This document shows positions 7,994 to 16,033 of a stretch of 64,000 nucleotides of DNA, piece by piece. The notes under the pieces are model-generated. The model ran no database searches, was not told where the DNA came from, and saw only the letters and a program-made list of their open reading frames with translations. Every line of letters starts with the position of its first letter. Position 1 is the stretch's first letter. Made by a program: the position numbers and the translations under genes. The stretch comes from Rhodospirillales bacterium (GTDB taxonomy: Bacteria; Pseudomonadota; Alphaproteobacteria; Rhodospirillales; Casp-alpha2): the NCBI GenBank assembly GCA_017640505.1, contig JAEPQO010000001.1, positions 1,442,625 to 1,506,624 of the forward strand, written 5' to 3'.

Positions 7994-8968
7994 GGGATTC
8001 CCGGAAAACGTTCCGCCGAAGAAAATGCCGCCGGGCGAGGTAAAATCGCCGAACGATTCCATCAATTCTTTCCGGCCGGCCACGATACCGATCGGCAGCC
8101 CACCGGCAACGGCTTTGCCGTACGTCGTGATATCCGCTTCGATGCCGAAGCGCTCCTGCGCGCCGCCGTATGCAAGCCGGAACCCCGTCAGAACTTCGTC
8201 GAAGATGAGGATGATGCCGAGTTCGTCGCATAGTTTACGCAGTTCGGTTAGGAAGCCCTCGACCTCGCCGTCGGGGCGCGAGCCCTGTACGGGTTCGACC
8301 ATCACTGCGGCGAGCGTGTCCGCATTATCGCGGATCCTCTGCAGAGCAGCCGGGTGTTTATAGGGAAGTAAAGTCACGTCGTTGAGGACACCGTGCGGAA
8401 TCCCGTGACCGAGCGTCGTCGGCACGGGGGCGCCCGGCGCCGAACCGGGTGTTTCCCACACGAGGACACTGTCGTGGGCGCCATGGTAGCTGATATCGAA
8501 CAACGCGATGTTCGTCTTTCCGGTCAGCGCGCGAGCCGCCCGGATGGCGTACATCGTCGCTTCGGTGCCGGTATTGCAAAACACCACCCGCTCATTCGAT
8601 TCCGACGCGGACTGGATAAGGCGCGCGTACGCCAGTTGTGCTTCGCCGCGCAGGCTGAAATGCCAGCCACGTCCGAGTTGGTCCCGTATTGCCGCCTCGA
8701 CGGCAGCGGGCCTGTGGCCGAGTAAGTGTACACCGAACCCCATGCAGGTATCGAGATAGGAATTGCCGTCTATATCCTCGAAGTAGGCGCCCTCGTTTCG
8801 GGTGATGAAAATCGGTGGTGGGCAGACACCCGACGCTGCCATGGCTCCGTTGATGACCTCGGTGCGGTCCAGCGCCATTTCCTGGGATAGAAGGGTTTTC
8901 GATGCCAGTGCGGCCTGGGCTTGTTCCAGTTCGGTGGTTTCCGAAATTCTCGCTGCATTCAGTGCCAT
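7930..8968 (-). pseudogene. Class III aminotransferase (glutamate-1-semialdehyde aminomutase-like), 3'-truncated
   Basis: PLP-dependent fold type I enzyme of the class III/GSA-AM group. Residues 1-345 follow the family: GNSYLDTCMGFGVHLLGH, CNTGTEATMYAIRAAR (PLP phosphate loop), ILIFDEVLTGFR and the Schiff-base lysine at about 285 in TTYGKAVAGGLPIG. Homology stops abruptly after RYLRAHPETY (position about 7935); the roughly 90 residues expected after this are missing and the frame runs on as unrelated sequence antisense to the companion ORF and tail-like gene. Start overlaps the upstream 77-codon ORF by 10 bp, and luxI lies further upstream, so this was the last gene of a quorum-sensing operon before truncation. 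Probably nonfunctional. Confidence 0.8.
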
Positions 8969-9192
8969 TGTTTTTTACCCCCTTCCTCGGTGGTTGTGTC
9001 GCCGTTGTTCACGTCGTCGGCGTCGCCCAAATTCTGCAGCCCACGCGAACCAAGTTCCTCATCGACAGCCTTGTTTGCCTCCTCCAATGAGGCGCCAACG
9101 CGGGCGAAGCCACTGCGGTTCGCCTCCCGGATCAGATACGTGATGGCGTGCCTGAAGCTTTCTGCGAGGCGTAAGGTGCTATGACGGGGCAT
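8959..9192 (-). CDS. Small 77-residue protein between luxI and the aminotransferase
   Basis: I do not recognise this protein. It has an amphipathic helical N-terminal half (LRLAESFRHAITYLIREANR) and an acidic, Gly/Asp/Thr-rich C-terminal tail. It starts 16 bp after luxI with GGAAAG before the ATG and overlaps the aminotransferase start by 10 bp, an arrangement that indicates one transcript luxI-orf77-aminotransferase. It may be an accessory subunit or carrier-like partner of the aminotransferase product pathway, which is speculation. Confidence 0.6.
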   Translation of the reverse strand: MPRHSTLRLAESFRHAITYLIREANRSGFARVGASLEEANKAVDEELGSRGLQNLGDADDVNNGDTTTEEGGKKQWH

Positions 9193-9208
9193 GCGTTCGT
9201 CTTTCCGA

Positions 9209-9853
9209 TCAGGCTGCTACGGATTGATCCCAGAGTGCCATTTGCCGAATGATTGGCGCTTGGGTGCGGTATTTCTCTCGCAGGGACTGGAGCAGGCCGC
9301 CATCGATGTCATACCGTGCGACGAGGGCCCTTGTTTCTCCGAGAGATTGAACTGAACTGCGCCATACCGGCGCGCGGCCTCTTGCCCGTGCATGTAGCCG
9401 GGCCACGGCAGGCGTTTCGACGGAGATGATTTCCCTGACGTTGTAAGAAACAGCGAACTCCGTGATCCCGACGAGCAGCGAGGCCGTGGCTTCATCGATG
9501 CCGCTGACGCTCACGTGCCGTTCCGGTGGATTCACGACAAACCGGCTGCATTCCCAGATGCTCTCGGCTTGGGGCGGCTCAACGTCGCCGAAAAGTGCCC
9601 TGAACACCGTTGACGCCATGTACGGGCGGGTCGTCGGCAGAAGCCGCCATGCGCCGATGACGTTTTGTGTTTCGTCCGAAACAATGAGGTACGCGGTATC
9701 GGGTCGGTCGAACTGGTCCCGTTCTTCCCCGTTGTTGCATTCAACGGACCACCCGAGCTGTTCCTTGAAGATGCGATGACGGAGACGGAACATCTCTCTG
9801 AGGAGGTGGCCGTAGTGGCTGGCATTCTGCGAAGTGATTAGATCAATCATCAT
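9209..9853 (-). CDS. luxI: Acyl-homoserine-lactone synthase, LuxI family
   Basis: Makes an N-acyl-homoserine lactone from S-adenosylmethionine and an acyl carrier. The invariant residues are visible at family spacing: Arg25 and Phe29 (RLRHRIF), Trp35, Asp46 and Asp49 (DQFDRPD), Arg70 (GAWRLLPTTRP), Glu101 and Arg104 (IWECSRFVV). Length 214 aa is normal. Two ATGs (9853, 9850) follow an AGGGGG ribosome site. The acyl chain cannot be predicted. Partner luxR is upstream on the same strand, and two more genes follow in the same direction. Confidence 0.95.
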   Translation of the reverse strand: MMIDLITSQNASHYGHLLREMFRLRHRIFKEQLGWSVECNNGEERDQFDRPDTAYLIVSDETQNVIGAWRLLPTTRPYMASTVFRALFGDVEPPQAESIWECSRFVVNPPERHVSVSGIDEATASLLVGITEFAVSYNVREIISVETPAVARLHARARGRAPVWRSSVQSLGETRALVARYDIDGGLLQSLREKYRTQAPIIRQMALWDQSVAA

Positions 9854-9857
9854 TGCC

Positions 9858-9875
9858 CCCTGCTGATACGCAGGT
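9858..9875 (-). promoter_or_regulatory. Dyad overlapping the luxI ribosome-binding region (possible second lux-type site)
   Basis: On the minus strand ACCTGCGTATCAGCAGGG forms an imperfect 18-bp palindrome (CCTGC/GCAGG arms) ending 4 nt before the luxI ATG. A related CCCCCTGCTG arm at 9856-9865 is matched in inverted orientation at 9944-9953. It may be a LuxR operator or a translational hairpin masking the ribosome site; the position is too close to the start for a classical activator site. Confidence 0.35.
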
Positions 9876-9986
9876 GCAATTCAAGCGATTTAGCTAAACG
9901 AGCGCAGTCCGCCCAAAGGCGGAGTGGGTACAACTGATAGACGCAGCAGGGGGGTTACTGCGCGGTAAGACGGTATCTTTCGCGGA

Positions 9987-10736
9987 TCAGGGAAGAATAA
10001 GGCGGGTCAGGATAGCCTTCACCACGGCATGGTGCTTTGAATAACTACCGAGTTTTCTGGCCGCGCTGGCAAGATGCTGCTTGGCCGTCCGTTCGGAGAT
10101 CGAGAGGATGTTGCCGATTTCCCAGGCGGTGTTGCCGCGGCTCGTGAGAACGAGGCACTCTCGCTCGCGTTTGGTCAGATTTGGCTCAGGAACCGTTTCA
10201 GGCTGCGGTTCGAAGCTGCTGTACTTTTCATGAAAGTAAAGGCTGAACACATGAAATTCATGCCTGTGACGTTTCCAGGCTTCCTGGAATTCCCTGCTAT
10301 TGGATGAGAATACCGACAACGTGGCAAGGCCGAAGCCGGCTTCATGAATCGGGACCTCTGCGCCGTCCGTTATTCCGAAATCCCGTGCCTCGTTCATGAC
10401 CAGTCGCTCCGGTGCGTTTACCGGGCGGTCCAGAAGAGCCTCTTGCCATGTGAACGGTGTTACCGACTGAAGCAGCCGTTCTGCGACCGGATCGATGTCG
10501 ACATAGTGATTGTCTTCATAGCGCTTGAGCCATTCGTCAGGCCATTGGCCGAAGTAATCGATGCTGCCGTCCGAGGGCTGGTATTTGTGATACGAATAGC
10601 CGCCAAAACCGAAGTTGCGGACGGCTTGGTCCATCAACGACTGGAGCTCCGCGGGCGTAGCCGCAGCCTCGATTGCCGTCAGAAGATCTATCAGCGCCGG
10701 CGTCAAACCATCCCCCCGTTCGCTTCTAAGAAGCAT
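9987..10736 (-). CDS. luxR: LuxR-family quorum-sensing transcriptional regulator
   Basis: AHL-responsive activator. The N-terminal autoinducer-binding domain shows the conserved Trp/Tyr/Asp/Pro pattern (DEWLKRYEDNHYVDIDP, then PFTWQE), and the C-terminal LuxR HTH is clear (LTKRERECLVLTSRGNTAWE, then SISERTAKQHLASAARKLG; about residues 185-245). Length 249 aa is standard. It lies 133 bp upstream of luxI on the same strand. The start at 10736 has only a modest ribosome site; a 20-bp lux-box-like palindrome sits 19 bp upstream, pointing to autoregulation. Confidence 0.94.
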   Translation of the reverse strand: MLLRSERGDGLTPALIDLLTAIEAAATPAELQSLMDQAVRNFGFGGYSYHKYQPSDGSIDYFGQWPDEWLKRYEDNHYVDIDPVAERLLQSVTPFTWQEALLDRPVNAPERLVMNEARDFGITDGAEVPIHEAGFGLATLSVFSSNSREFQEAWKRHRHEFHVFSLYFHEKYSSFEPQPETVPEPNLTKRERECLVLTSRGNTAWEIGNILSISERTAKQHLASAARKLGSYSKHHAVVKAILTRLILP

Positions 10737-10754
10737 GATGATCCATCGGATGGT

Positions 10755-10774
10755 CTCCGTACGATTCTACGGAG
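10755..10774. promoter_or_regulatory. Candidate lux box upstream of luxR
   Basis: CTCCGTACGATTCTACGGAG is a 20-bp inverted repeat with perfect 7-bp arms around a 6-bp centre, the exact architecture of lux/tra boxes, and it shares the GTA..GAT..TAC core with the Vibrio fischeri lux box (about 12 of 20 positions by eye). It is centred about 28 bp from the luxR start codon. The remaining sequence to 10932 shows no gene. Confidence 0.55.
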
Positions 10775-10932
10775 CTGTTGCTTCCCGATAGTAAGCACCC
10801 GCATCGGCGCGGGATCAAGTGTATCGAAGCGACTATTGACGAACGTGGAGTGTTGAGGCCGGGTGGCTGGGGGCGCCGGAAACGAATGCCTGGCCCCTTG
10901 GCCGGTGTTCCGCGAATTTCTTTTTCCCGAAT

Positions 10933-13635
10933 TCAGGCCGTTCCCTGCGCCGGCGCCGGGGCGCGATGCCGTATCAGGGCGTGTTCGAAACTCAGGCGGA
11001 AGAAGGTCGTGTTTTCGGCAGTCACTTCGATGGTCAGATTGCCGTTCATGGCACGCATGATGGCGAGGCTGATCGGGAGGCCCAGCCCGGCCCCGTGATT
11101 GCGCCCGGTCCGGATGCCGCGGGCGAACTTGTCGAAGATCGAGGTCGAGACTTCGGGCGGTACGCCGCCACCATTGTCGATGATGTCAATCTGGACGAAG
11201 CCGTCGACAAGCGCTGTTCGTACAAGTATCTCCGGCTTGTCGGCGAGGTTGTACTTAACCGCATTGGACAGCACGTTGATCATCACCTGGCGCAGGCGGT
11301 CGTTGTTCGCCCTGATCCAGAGTTCGTCGGTTGCGAGTTCCGTTCGTACCGTCACACCGGCGCTGCGCGTCATGCCGGCAATCGTCTCCAGTGCCTTCTT
11401 GACGGCAGCGTTGGCGTCGAGCTGGGTAAGGTCGAGTTTCGATACACCGGCTTCGAGGCGATTGATGTCCAGAATCTCATCGAGCAACCGCGTCAGCCGC
11501 AGGCTTTCATCATGGATAATGTGAACGAAACGCGCGCGGTCATCGTCGGTGATCGTATGCTCTTCCATCAGGATTTCCGAGAAGGAGCGGATCGACGTCA
11601 TCGGCGTGCGCAGTTCGTGGCTGACCTGGCTCAAAAATTCATCCTTCTGGGCATCCAGTGTCCTCAGGCGGTCGTTGACGACGCGAAGCTGCTGTGCCGT
11701 CCGCTCGAGTTCCGCGGACTTTTCCTCAAGCTGGCGGGATGTCTCAAGGACCTGCTGCGTTTCGTCGGCGATATCGATCAGTTCGGTAATACTCACGGTC
11801 TGACCGCCGGCAATCCGCGTCACCATGGCATGCGCTGATGCGGCACCGATGGACCCCGCGAGTTCGCGCTCTAGCCGTGCCACGACGGCGTCGGTCGGAT
11901 GTGGAAGCCCGGTCTTGATGCCCTGGCTGGCCGCCATTTCGTCGAAGAGCTTCTTGGCCGGCACGCCACCCAGGATGCGTTGCGCGAGCACGAACAGGTC
12001 TTCGGTGTCGGCAACCTCCGCCGAAATATTCGATGCCGATCCGCCGGACGACTTATAAACGTCGACGAACAGCGCGCCCTGTAGGCGTTCGAGGCCATCC
12101 GGCGTCGTCAATGCGGAGAATACGACGAAGCAGAGCGCGTTCATGCCGACGCTCCAGACCACGGCGTGAACGAGCGGGTCGAAGTGATCGAGACCGAAAA
12201 GGGCCTCAGGCCGCAGAAGTGAAATCCCGAACGGCCCCTGGTTAATGACGCCGGCGCTGAGAATGAAATGCCCATCGAAGCTCGGCAGGAACAGGGTGTA
12301 GGCCCAGAGTGCGAACCCGACCACCAGGCCGGCAATGGCGCCGGCCCGGGTGGCGCTGCGCCAGAAAATGCCGCCGATCAGGCTGGGCAGGAACTGGGCG
12401 ACGCCGACAAAGGCGATCAGGCCGATTGCCGCGAGCGCGTCGGAACCGCCGCTCAGGTAGAAATACAGGAAGCCGAGGCCGAGGATTGCCGCGATGCTGA
12501 ACCGTCTTGAGGTCAGCAGCAGGTTTCTGACGTCGCCGCTGACGGCTTTTGCCGGCAACAGCCGCAGGGCGACCGGCATGACGATGTGGTTCGAAACCAT
12601 GGTCGAGGCCGCAATGGCGGCGACGATGACCATCGATGTTGCCGATGAAAATCCGCCGAGGAATGCGAGCATCGCAAGTTCGTTGCGGTTTTCCGCGAGC
12701 GGCAGGGTCAGCACGTAAAGATCCGGGTTTGATCCCGACGGCATGACGCTTTGGCCGACAAGCGCGATCGGTACGATGAACACCGTCATGCCCAGCATAT
12801 AAAGCGGAAACAGCCACGACGCGGTGGCGACGTGACGTTCTTCGATGTTTTCGACCACTGTTACCTGGAACTGGCGCGGAAGGCAGATGATCGCCGTTGC
12901 GGACAGGAACGTGAGCGCAATCCAGCGCGGACCGAATATATCGCCGGCGCCCTGGATCGTCTCGGCGGAAATGCCGGCGAACACGTCGTCGAGACCGTCC
13001 GCAACAATGAACGTGGCGAAGACGCCGACGGCGATCAGCGCCAGTAACTTGACGATGGCTTCAAGCGCAATCGCGGCGACGACGCCATGGTGGCGTTCGT
13101 TAGCATCCAGGTTGCGGGTGCCGAACAGGATGGTGAAGAGCGCCATACCGGCAGCAATCCAGAATGCGGTGGTGGTGCCGTCGTTGTTGCCGACGATGAC
13201 CTGGTAGCTGTTCGTCACCGACTGCAGCTGCAACGCGATATAGGGCGTGATGGCGATGACGGCGATGGTCGTGACCAGAACGGCGAGACTCGGACTTTTT
13301 CCGTAACGGGACGAGATAAGGTCGGCGATCGATGTGATGCGGTGCGCGCGGCCGATCCGGACGAGCTTCCGGAGCAGCCACCACCAACCGATGAAAACCA
13401 GCGTCGGGCCGAGATAGATTGTGATGAACTCCAGTCCGTTCCGCGCTGCCGAGCCGACCGCGCCGTAAAATGTCCACGACGTGCAGTAGATGGAAATGGA
13501 CAGCGTGTAGATGACCGAGGACTGCAGCCAGCGGATCGGCTTGCGCCGTGTGCGCCAATCCACCACGAAGGCCACGGCGAACAGCAGGGCGACATACCCC
13601 AAGCAAACGAACAGCAGTATATTTGCGGAAAGCAT
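10933..13635 (-). CDS. Sensor histidine kinase with sodium/solute symporter (SSS) input module and STAC domain
   Basis: A 900-residue CbrA-like receptor kinase. Residues about 1-540 form the multi-helix SSS transporter module (TLSISIYCTSWTFYGAVGSA near the N-terminus), followed by a STAC-type linker (EDLFVLAQRILGGVPAKKLF), a coiled coil, HisKA with His673 in SHELRTPMTS, and HATPase_c with N-box DRLRQVMINVLSNAVKYN and G-box GAGLGLPISL. No PAS domain is evident. The kinase presumably senses or transports a small solute. The start overlaps by one base the stop of the two-helix protein gene upstream, and a response regulator lies just before that: a three-gene signalling unit. Confidence 0.92.
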   Translation of the reverse strand: MLSANILLFVCLGYVALLFAVAFVVDWRTRRKPIRWLQSSVIYTLSISIYCTSWTFYGAVGSAARNGLEFITIYLGPTLVFIGWWWLLRKLVRIGRAHRITSIADLISSRYGKSPSLAVLVTTIAVIAITPYIALQLQSVTNSYQVIVGNNDGTTTAFWIAAGMALFTILFGTRNLDANERHHGVVAAIALEAIVKLLALIAVGVFATFIVADGLDDVFAGISAETIQGAGDIFGPRWIALTFLSATAIICLPRQFQVTVVENIEERHVATASWLFPLYMLGMTVFIVPIALVGQSVMPSGSNPDLYVLTLPLAENRNELAMLAFLGGFSSATSMVIVAAIAASTMVSNHIVMPVALRLLPAKAVSGDVRNLLLTSRRFSIAAILGLGFLYFYLSGGSDALAAIGLIAFVGVAQFLPSLIGGIFWRSATRAGAIAGLVVGFALWAYTLFLPSFDGHFILSAGVINQGPFGISLLRPEALFGLDHFDPLVHAVVWSVGMNALCFVVFSALTTPDGLERLQGALFVDVYKSSGGSASNISAEVADTEDLFVLAQRILGGVPAKKLFDEMAASQGIKTGLPHPTDAVVARLERELAGSIGAASAHAMVTRIAGGQTVSITELIDIADETQQVLETSRQLEEKSAELERTAQQLRVVNDRLRTLDAQKDEFLSQVSHELRTPMTSIRSFSEILMEEHTITDDDRARFVHIIHDESLRLTRLLDEILDINRLEAGVSKLDLTQLDANAAVKKALETIAGMTRSAGVTVRTELATDELWIRANNDRLRQVMINVLSNAVKYNLADKPEILVRTALVDGFVQIDIIDNGGGVPPEVSTSIFDKFARGIRTGRNHGAGLGLPISLAIMRAMNGNLTIEVTAENTTFFRLSFEHALIRHRAPAPAQGTA

Positions 13636-13901
13636 CAGCCCGTGGTGTCGTCGCTGGTGGCGGAGGCGATCGGCTTTTCGCTGTCGCGCAGCGGACGTGC
13701 CAGCAATGCGGCGCCAATCACAAGGAGGCCCCAGGCGGCGAACAGATAAACGAGGGCGAAGGGAAGGCCAAATACTGTGGTGTCGATCTGCGCAATGCGG
13801 ACCATCGGCGGCATCAGCAGCACAATGCCCAACACGAGCAAGGCAACGGATCGGTCGCGGGTCTTACGACGGGCCAGTTGCAGATCGGCGTTGTCGATCA
13901 T
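13635..13901 (-). CDS. Small two-helix membrane protein, probable partner of the SSS-type kinase
   Basis: 88 residues with two membrane helices (about 17-35 and 46-68) and a short hydrophilic C-terminus. Its size and topology match the small DUF485/DUF4212-type subunits encoded beside SSS-family symporters, and the stop overlaps the kinase start as TGATG, so stoichiometric coupling is likely. ATG 13901 is used because the longer frame upstream is Arg/His-rich shadow sequence overlapping the response regulator gene. Role by context only. Confidence 0.6.
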   Translation of the reverse strand: MIDNADLQLARRKTRDRSVALLVLGIVLLMPPMVRIAQIDTTVFGLPFALVYLFAAWGLLVIGAALLARPLRDSEKPIASATSDDTTG

Positions 13902-13915
13902 GCCCGCGATCCCCT

Positions 13916-14293
13916 TTATTGAAGGCGCTTTTCGGCAAGCTCGCCGATGGCATTTATGATCTCGGAATTGGCGAAAGGTTTGGTGATGAAGAGGTCCGCG
14001 CCGCAACGAAGTGCTGTTTCGCGGTCTTCGCGTTGCCCTTTGGCCGTGAGCATCAGAACCGGAAGGCGTTCAGTCGCGGGGGAGGCGCGCAGCCGCCGCA
14101 GGATTTCGTATCCATCCATGTCGGGCAGCATGACGTCGAGCACCAGAACATCCGGAGGCGTGCTGAGCGCGGCCTTCAATACCTTTGGCCCCTCGGTCTC
14201 GACAGACACGTCGTAACCGGCGCGTTCAAGCAGAAACGTCAGAGACGTAAGGATATTTTCCTCGTCCTCGGCAAGCAGAACACGTGCTGACAT
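13916..14293 (-). CDS. Single-domain response regulator (CheY-like)
   Basis: 125 residues comprising a receiver domain only: acidic pocket AEDEE, phosphoacceptor Asp in VLVLDVMLPDMDGYE, Thr in MLTAKGQ and Lys in FITKPF. No output domain follows. GGGAGG lies 11 nt before ATG 14293; an ATG at 14302 is too near the ribosome site. It is first in the unit with the two-helix protein and SSS kinase and is the likely phosphorylation target. Confidence 0.9.
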   Translation of the reverse strand: MSARVLLAEDEENILTSLTFLLERAGYDVSVETEGPKVLKAALSTPPDVLVLDVMLPDMDGYEILRRLRASPATERLPVLMLTAKGQREDRETALRCGADLFITKPFANSEIINAIGELAEKRLQ

Positions 14294-14382
14294 GATCAGC
14301 ATAACCTCCCGTTGATTGAGTCCGTCTTGTTGCAGACTTTTGACGATTAGACGGCAAAACAGCGGCCGCTTCAATATCTGTA

Positions 14383-14402
14383 TAGGACCGGCAATGGTCC
14401 TA
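14383..14402 (-). terminator. Hairpin at the 3' end of the ScfR-type gene
   Basis: TAGGACC / GGTCCTA, 7 bp with a 6-nt loop, spanning the stop codon of the regulator gene on the minus strand. Only a weak T-rich stretch follows, so it may end transcription partially before the response regulator gene. Confidence 0.3.
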
Positions 14403-15797
14403 GTTGTCGGTCAGCGGATCCGTCACCCTATGCTGACAGGTGTCGCGCGGGCAGAGACGACAGCTCGGCCCCACTTCCTCCAGCCGGGTATCGTCATCCG
14501 GTGCATATACGGTCTTGAAAGAGTCCTCTTCGCTCATCGCCAGCATGTCGGTCACGAAGTGACGTGGAGCGCCGAACCCGACTTTCCCCTGGCTCACGGC
14601 CTTGGCGACAAATACGAACCGCGCGCCGGACGGAAATATTGCGCGCTGGCGGAACAGAACGTCCGAAGACTGCTGCGCCCGGAACAGCACCCAGAGCGGG
14701 CAGGCGACTGCATACCGCGGTACGGGTAGGCGTTCGAGCCGCAACATACGGATAATGGTGCCGGCCGCGTTGGCACGGAAATAACCGAAGGTCGGCGTGT
14801 CGTCGCTTTCGGGCAGTGCAGTCAGCCGCTGGCACACGATATCCGTGTCGCAGGCAAATTCGGCGCTAAGAGTCTCGATGTCATAGCGCGCGTTTGCGGC
14901 GGCTTCGCGAAACGCGGTCATCGGCAGCGTGGCGGCGGCGACGGCATATTCCGTCAGCAAGTCTCGGGCGCGGTTCTGACCGGCGTGGGTGCTGATCTTC
15001 GCCTGGTCGCCAACAATCCGGTCGATGGTTTCGCCCAAGCGGGTCGTCACCAGCTCACGTGCACGCATGCGCTCTTGCCGCAAGTTCATCCCGGCAAACT
15101 CAGGGGCGAGGATTTCGCTCAGCGTCTCGATCTCGGAGAAATGATTGCCGTGATGCTCGAACAGCGCCTCGACTTCATCAACGGGTGTGAATACCTTTTC
15201 GTCCTCTGCTGCCTTGTCGAGGTAAACGGCGAGCGCCTCTGCGACGTCCGAGAGCGTCCGGCTCTCTTCATATATGATGCGGTCAAATTCCCGGCGCCGG
15301 TCGTCCGGGATGTCTTCGTATTCATAGATGATCTCGCTGATGGAGCGGACGGCGGCGATCCGGGTCAGGATGCGATGAATGTTCTCACTCAGGAACGGGT
15401 CGTTCGACAGTCGGTCGGACAGCATGTACGCACGTTCGGTCGCCTCGCGTTCGGACCGCGCGAGGCTGGCGACGCCGCGGGCCCATCCGGGGAAACGGCC
15501 GATCAATTCGTTGATCCGTTCCTCCTCCACTTGGACACCGGCAAGGGCCGGCAGGTGCGCAATTTCACCGAGCGTGATCGAAAGGCGCCGTTCCGACACG
15601 TCATCAAGCTCGCTGAGCGATATGTCTAACGCAGTTGCGATCTTGCCTAAAAGGGGGCCCGCGATGCGTCGTTTATTCCACTCGATCAGGTTCAGGTAAG
15701 ACGGCGAAATGCCAACCTTTTGAGCTAGTTCCGCCTGTGTCGTGCCGATCTCTCGACGCCGCTGGCGGATGCGCGTTCCGAGAATTGAGCTTTCCAT
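14400..15797 (-). CDS. XRE-type regulator of the ScfR/MccR short-chain acyl-CoA family
   Basis: 465 residues. An N-terminal Cro/C1 HTH (RQRRREIGTTQAELAQKVG, about residues 9-62) is followed by the ImmA/IrrE-like region without an HExxH and by the DUF2083-type C-terminal domain, including RYDIETLSAEFACDTDIVCQ, the ACPLWVLF segment and the closing CRLCPRDTC motif. Relatives sense acyl-CoAs and control propionyl-CoA or glyoxylate-cycle genes, often their own. ATG 15797 starts the HTH correctly. It is divergent from the liv-type operon, with an AT-rich palindromic intergenic region. Confidence 0.88.
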   Translation of the reverse strand: MESSILGTRIRQRRREIGTTQAELAQKVGISPSYLNLIEWNKRRIAGPLLGKIATALDISLSELDDVSERRLSITLGEIAHLPALAGVQVEEERINELIGRFPGWARGVASLARSEREATERAYMLSDRLSNDPFLSENIHRILTRIAAVRSISEIIYEYEDIPDDRRREFDRIIYEESRTLSDVAEALAVYLDKAAEDEKVFTPVDEVEALFEHHGNHFSEIETLSEILAPEFAGMNLRQERMRARELVTTRLGETIDRIVGDQAKISTHAGQNRARDLLTEYAVAAATLPMTAFREAAANARYDIETLSAEFACDTDIVCQRLTALPESDDTPTFGYFRANAAGTIIRMLRLERLPVPRYAVACPLWVLFRAQQSSDVLFRQRAIFPSGARFVFVAKAVSQGKVGFGAPRHFVTDMLAMSEEDSFKTVYAPDDDTRLEEVGPSCRLCPRDTCQHRVTDPLTDN

Positions 15798-15845
15798 TTT
15801 TGGCCCCGAGTTGCTGCGCTGCACAACGAAATCTGTGAATATTTA

Positions 15846-15905
15846 ACAAATTAACAATTTGTATTGTCAGAAATTTGACAAAATAATTGTTGAAAGTCAA
15901 ATAGA
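15846..15905. promoter_or_regulatory. Palindromic operator region between the ScfR-type regulator and the ABC operon
   Basis: Two perfect inverted repeats occur in an unusually AT-rich gap: ACAAATT-AAC-AATTTGT at 15846-15862 and TTGTCA-GAAATT-TGACAA at 15864-15881, with a further GTCAAAT half-site at about 15896. This layout suits autoregulation by the HTH protein and possible control of the divergent operon starting at 16034. Confidence 0.5.
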
Positions 15906-16033
15906 TACTAGACTCTTTACATTTTTCATTCATCCTAGCATGCAGGATGAGTTCATCCTCAAGTCTCGGGGCGCCGTGGTCACGTCTGGCGGCCCCCAGA
16001 GACGACCAATGAATCGTTTTTGGGAGATCCAAT

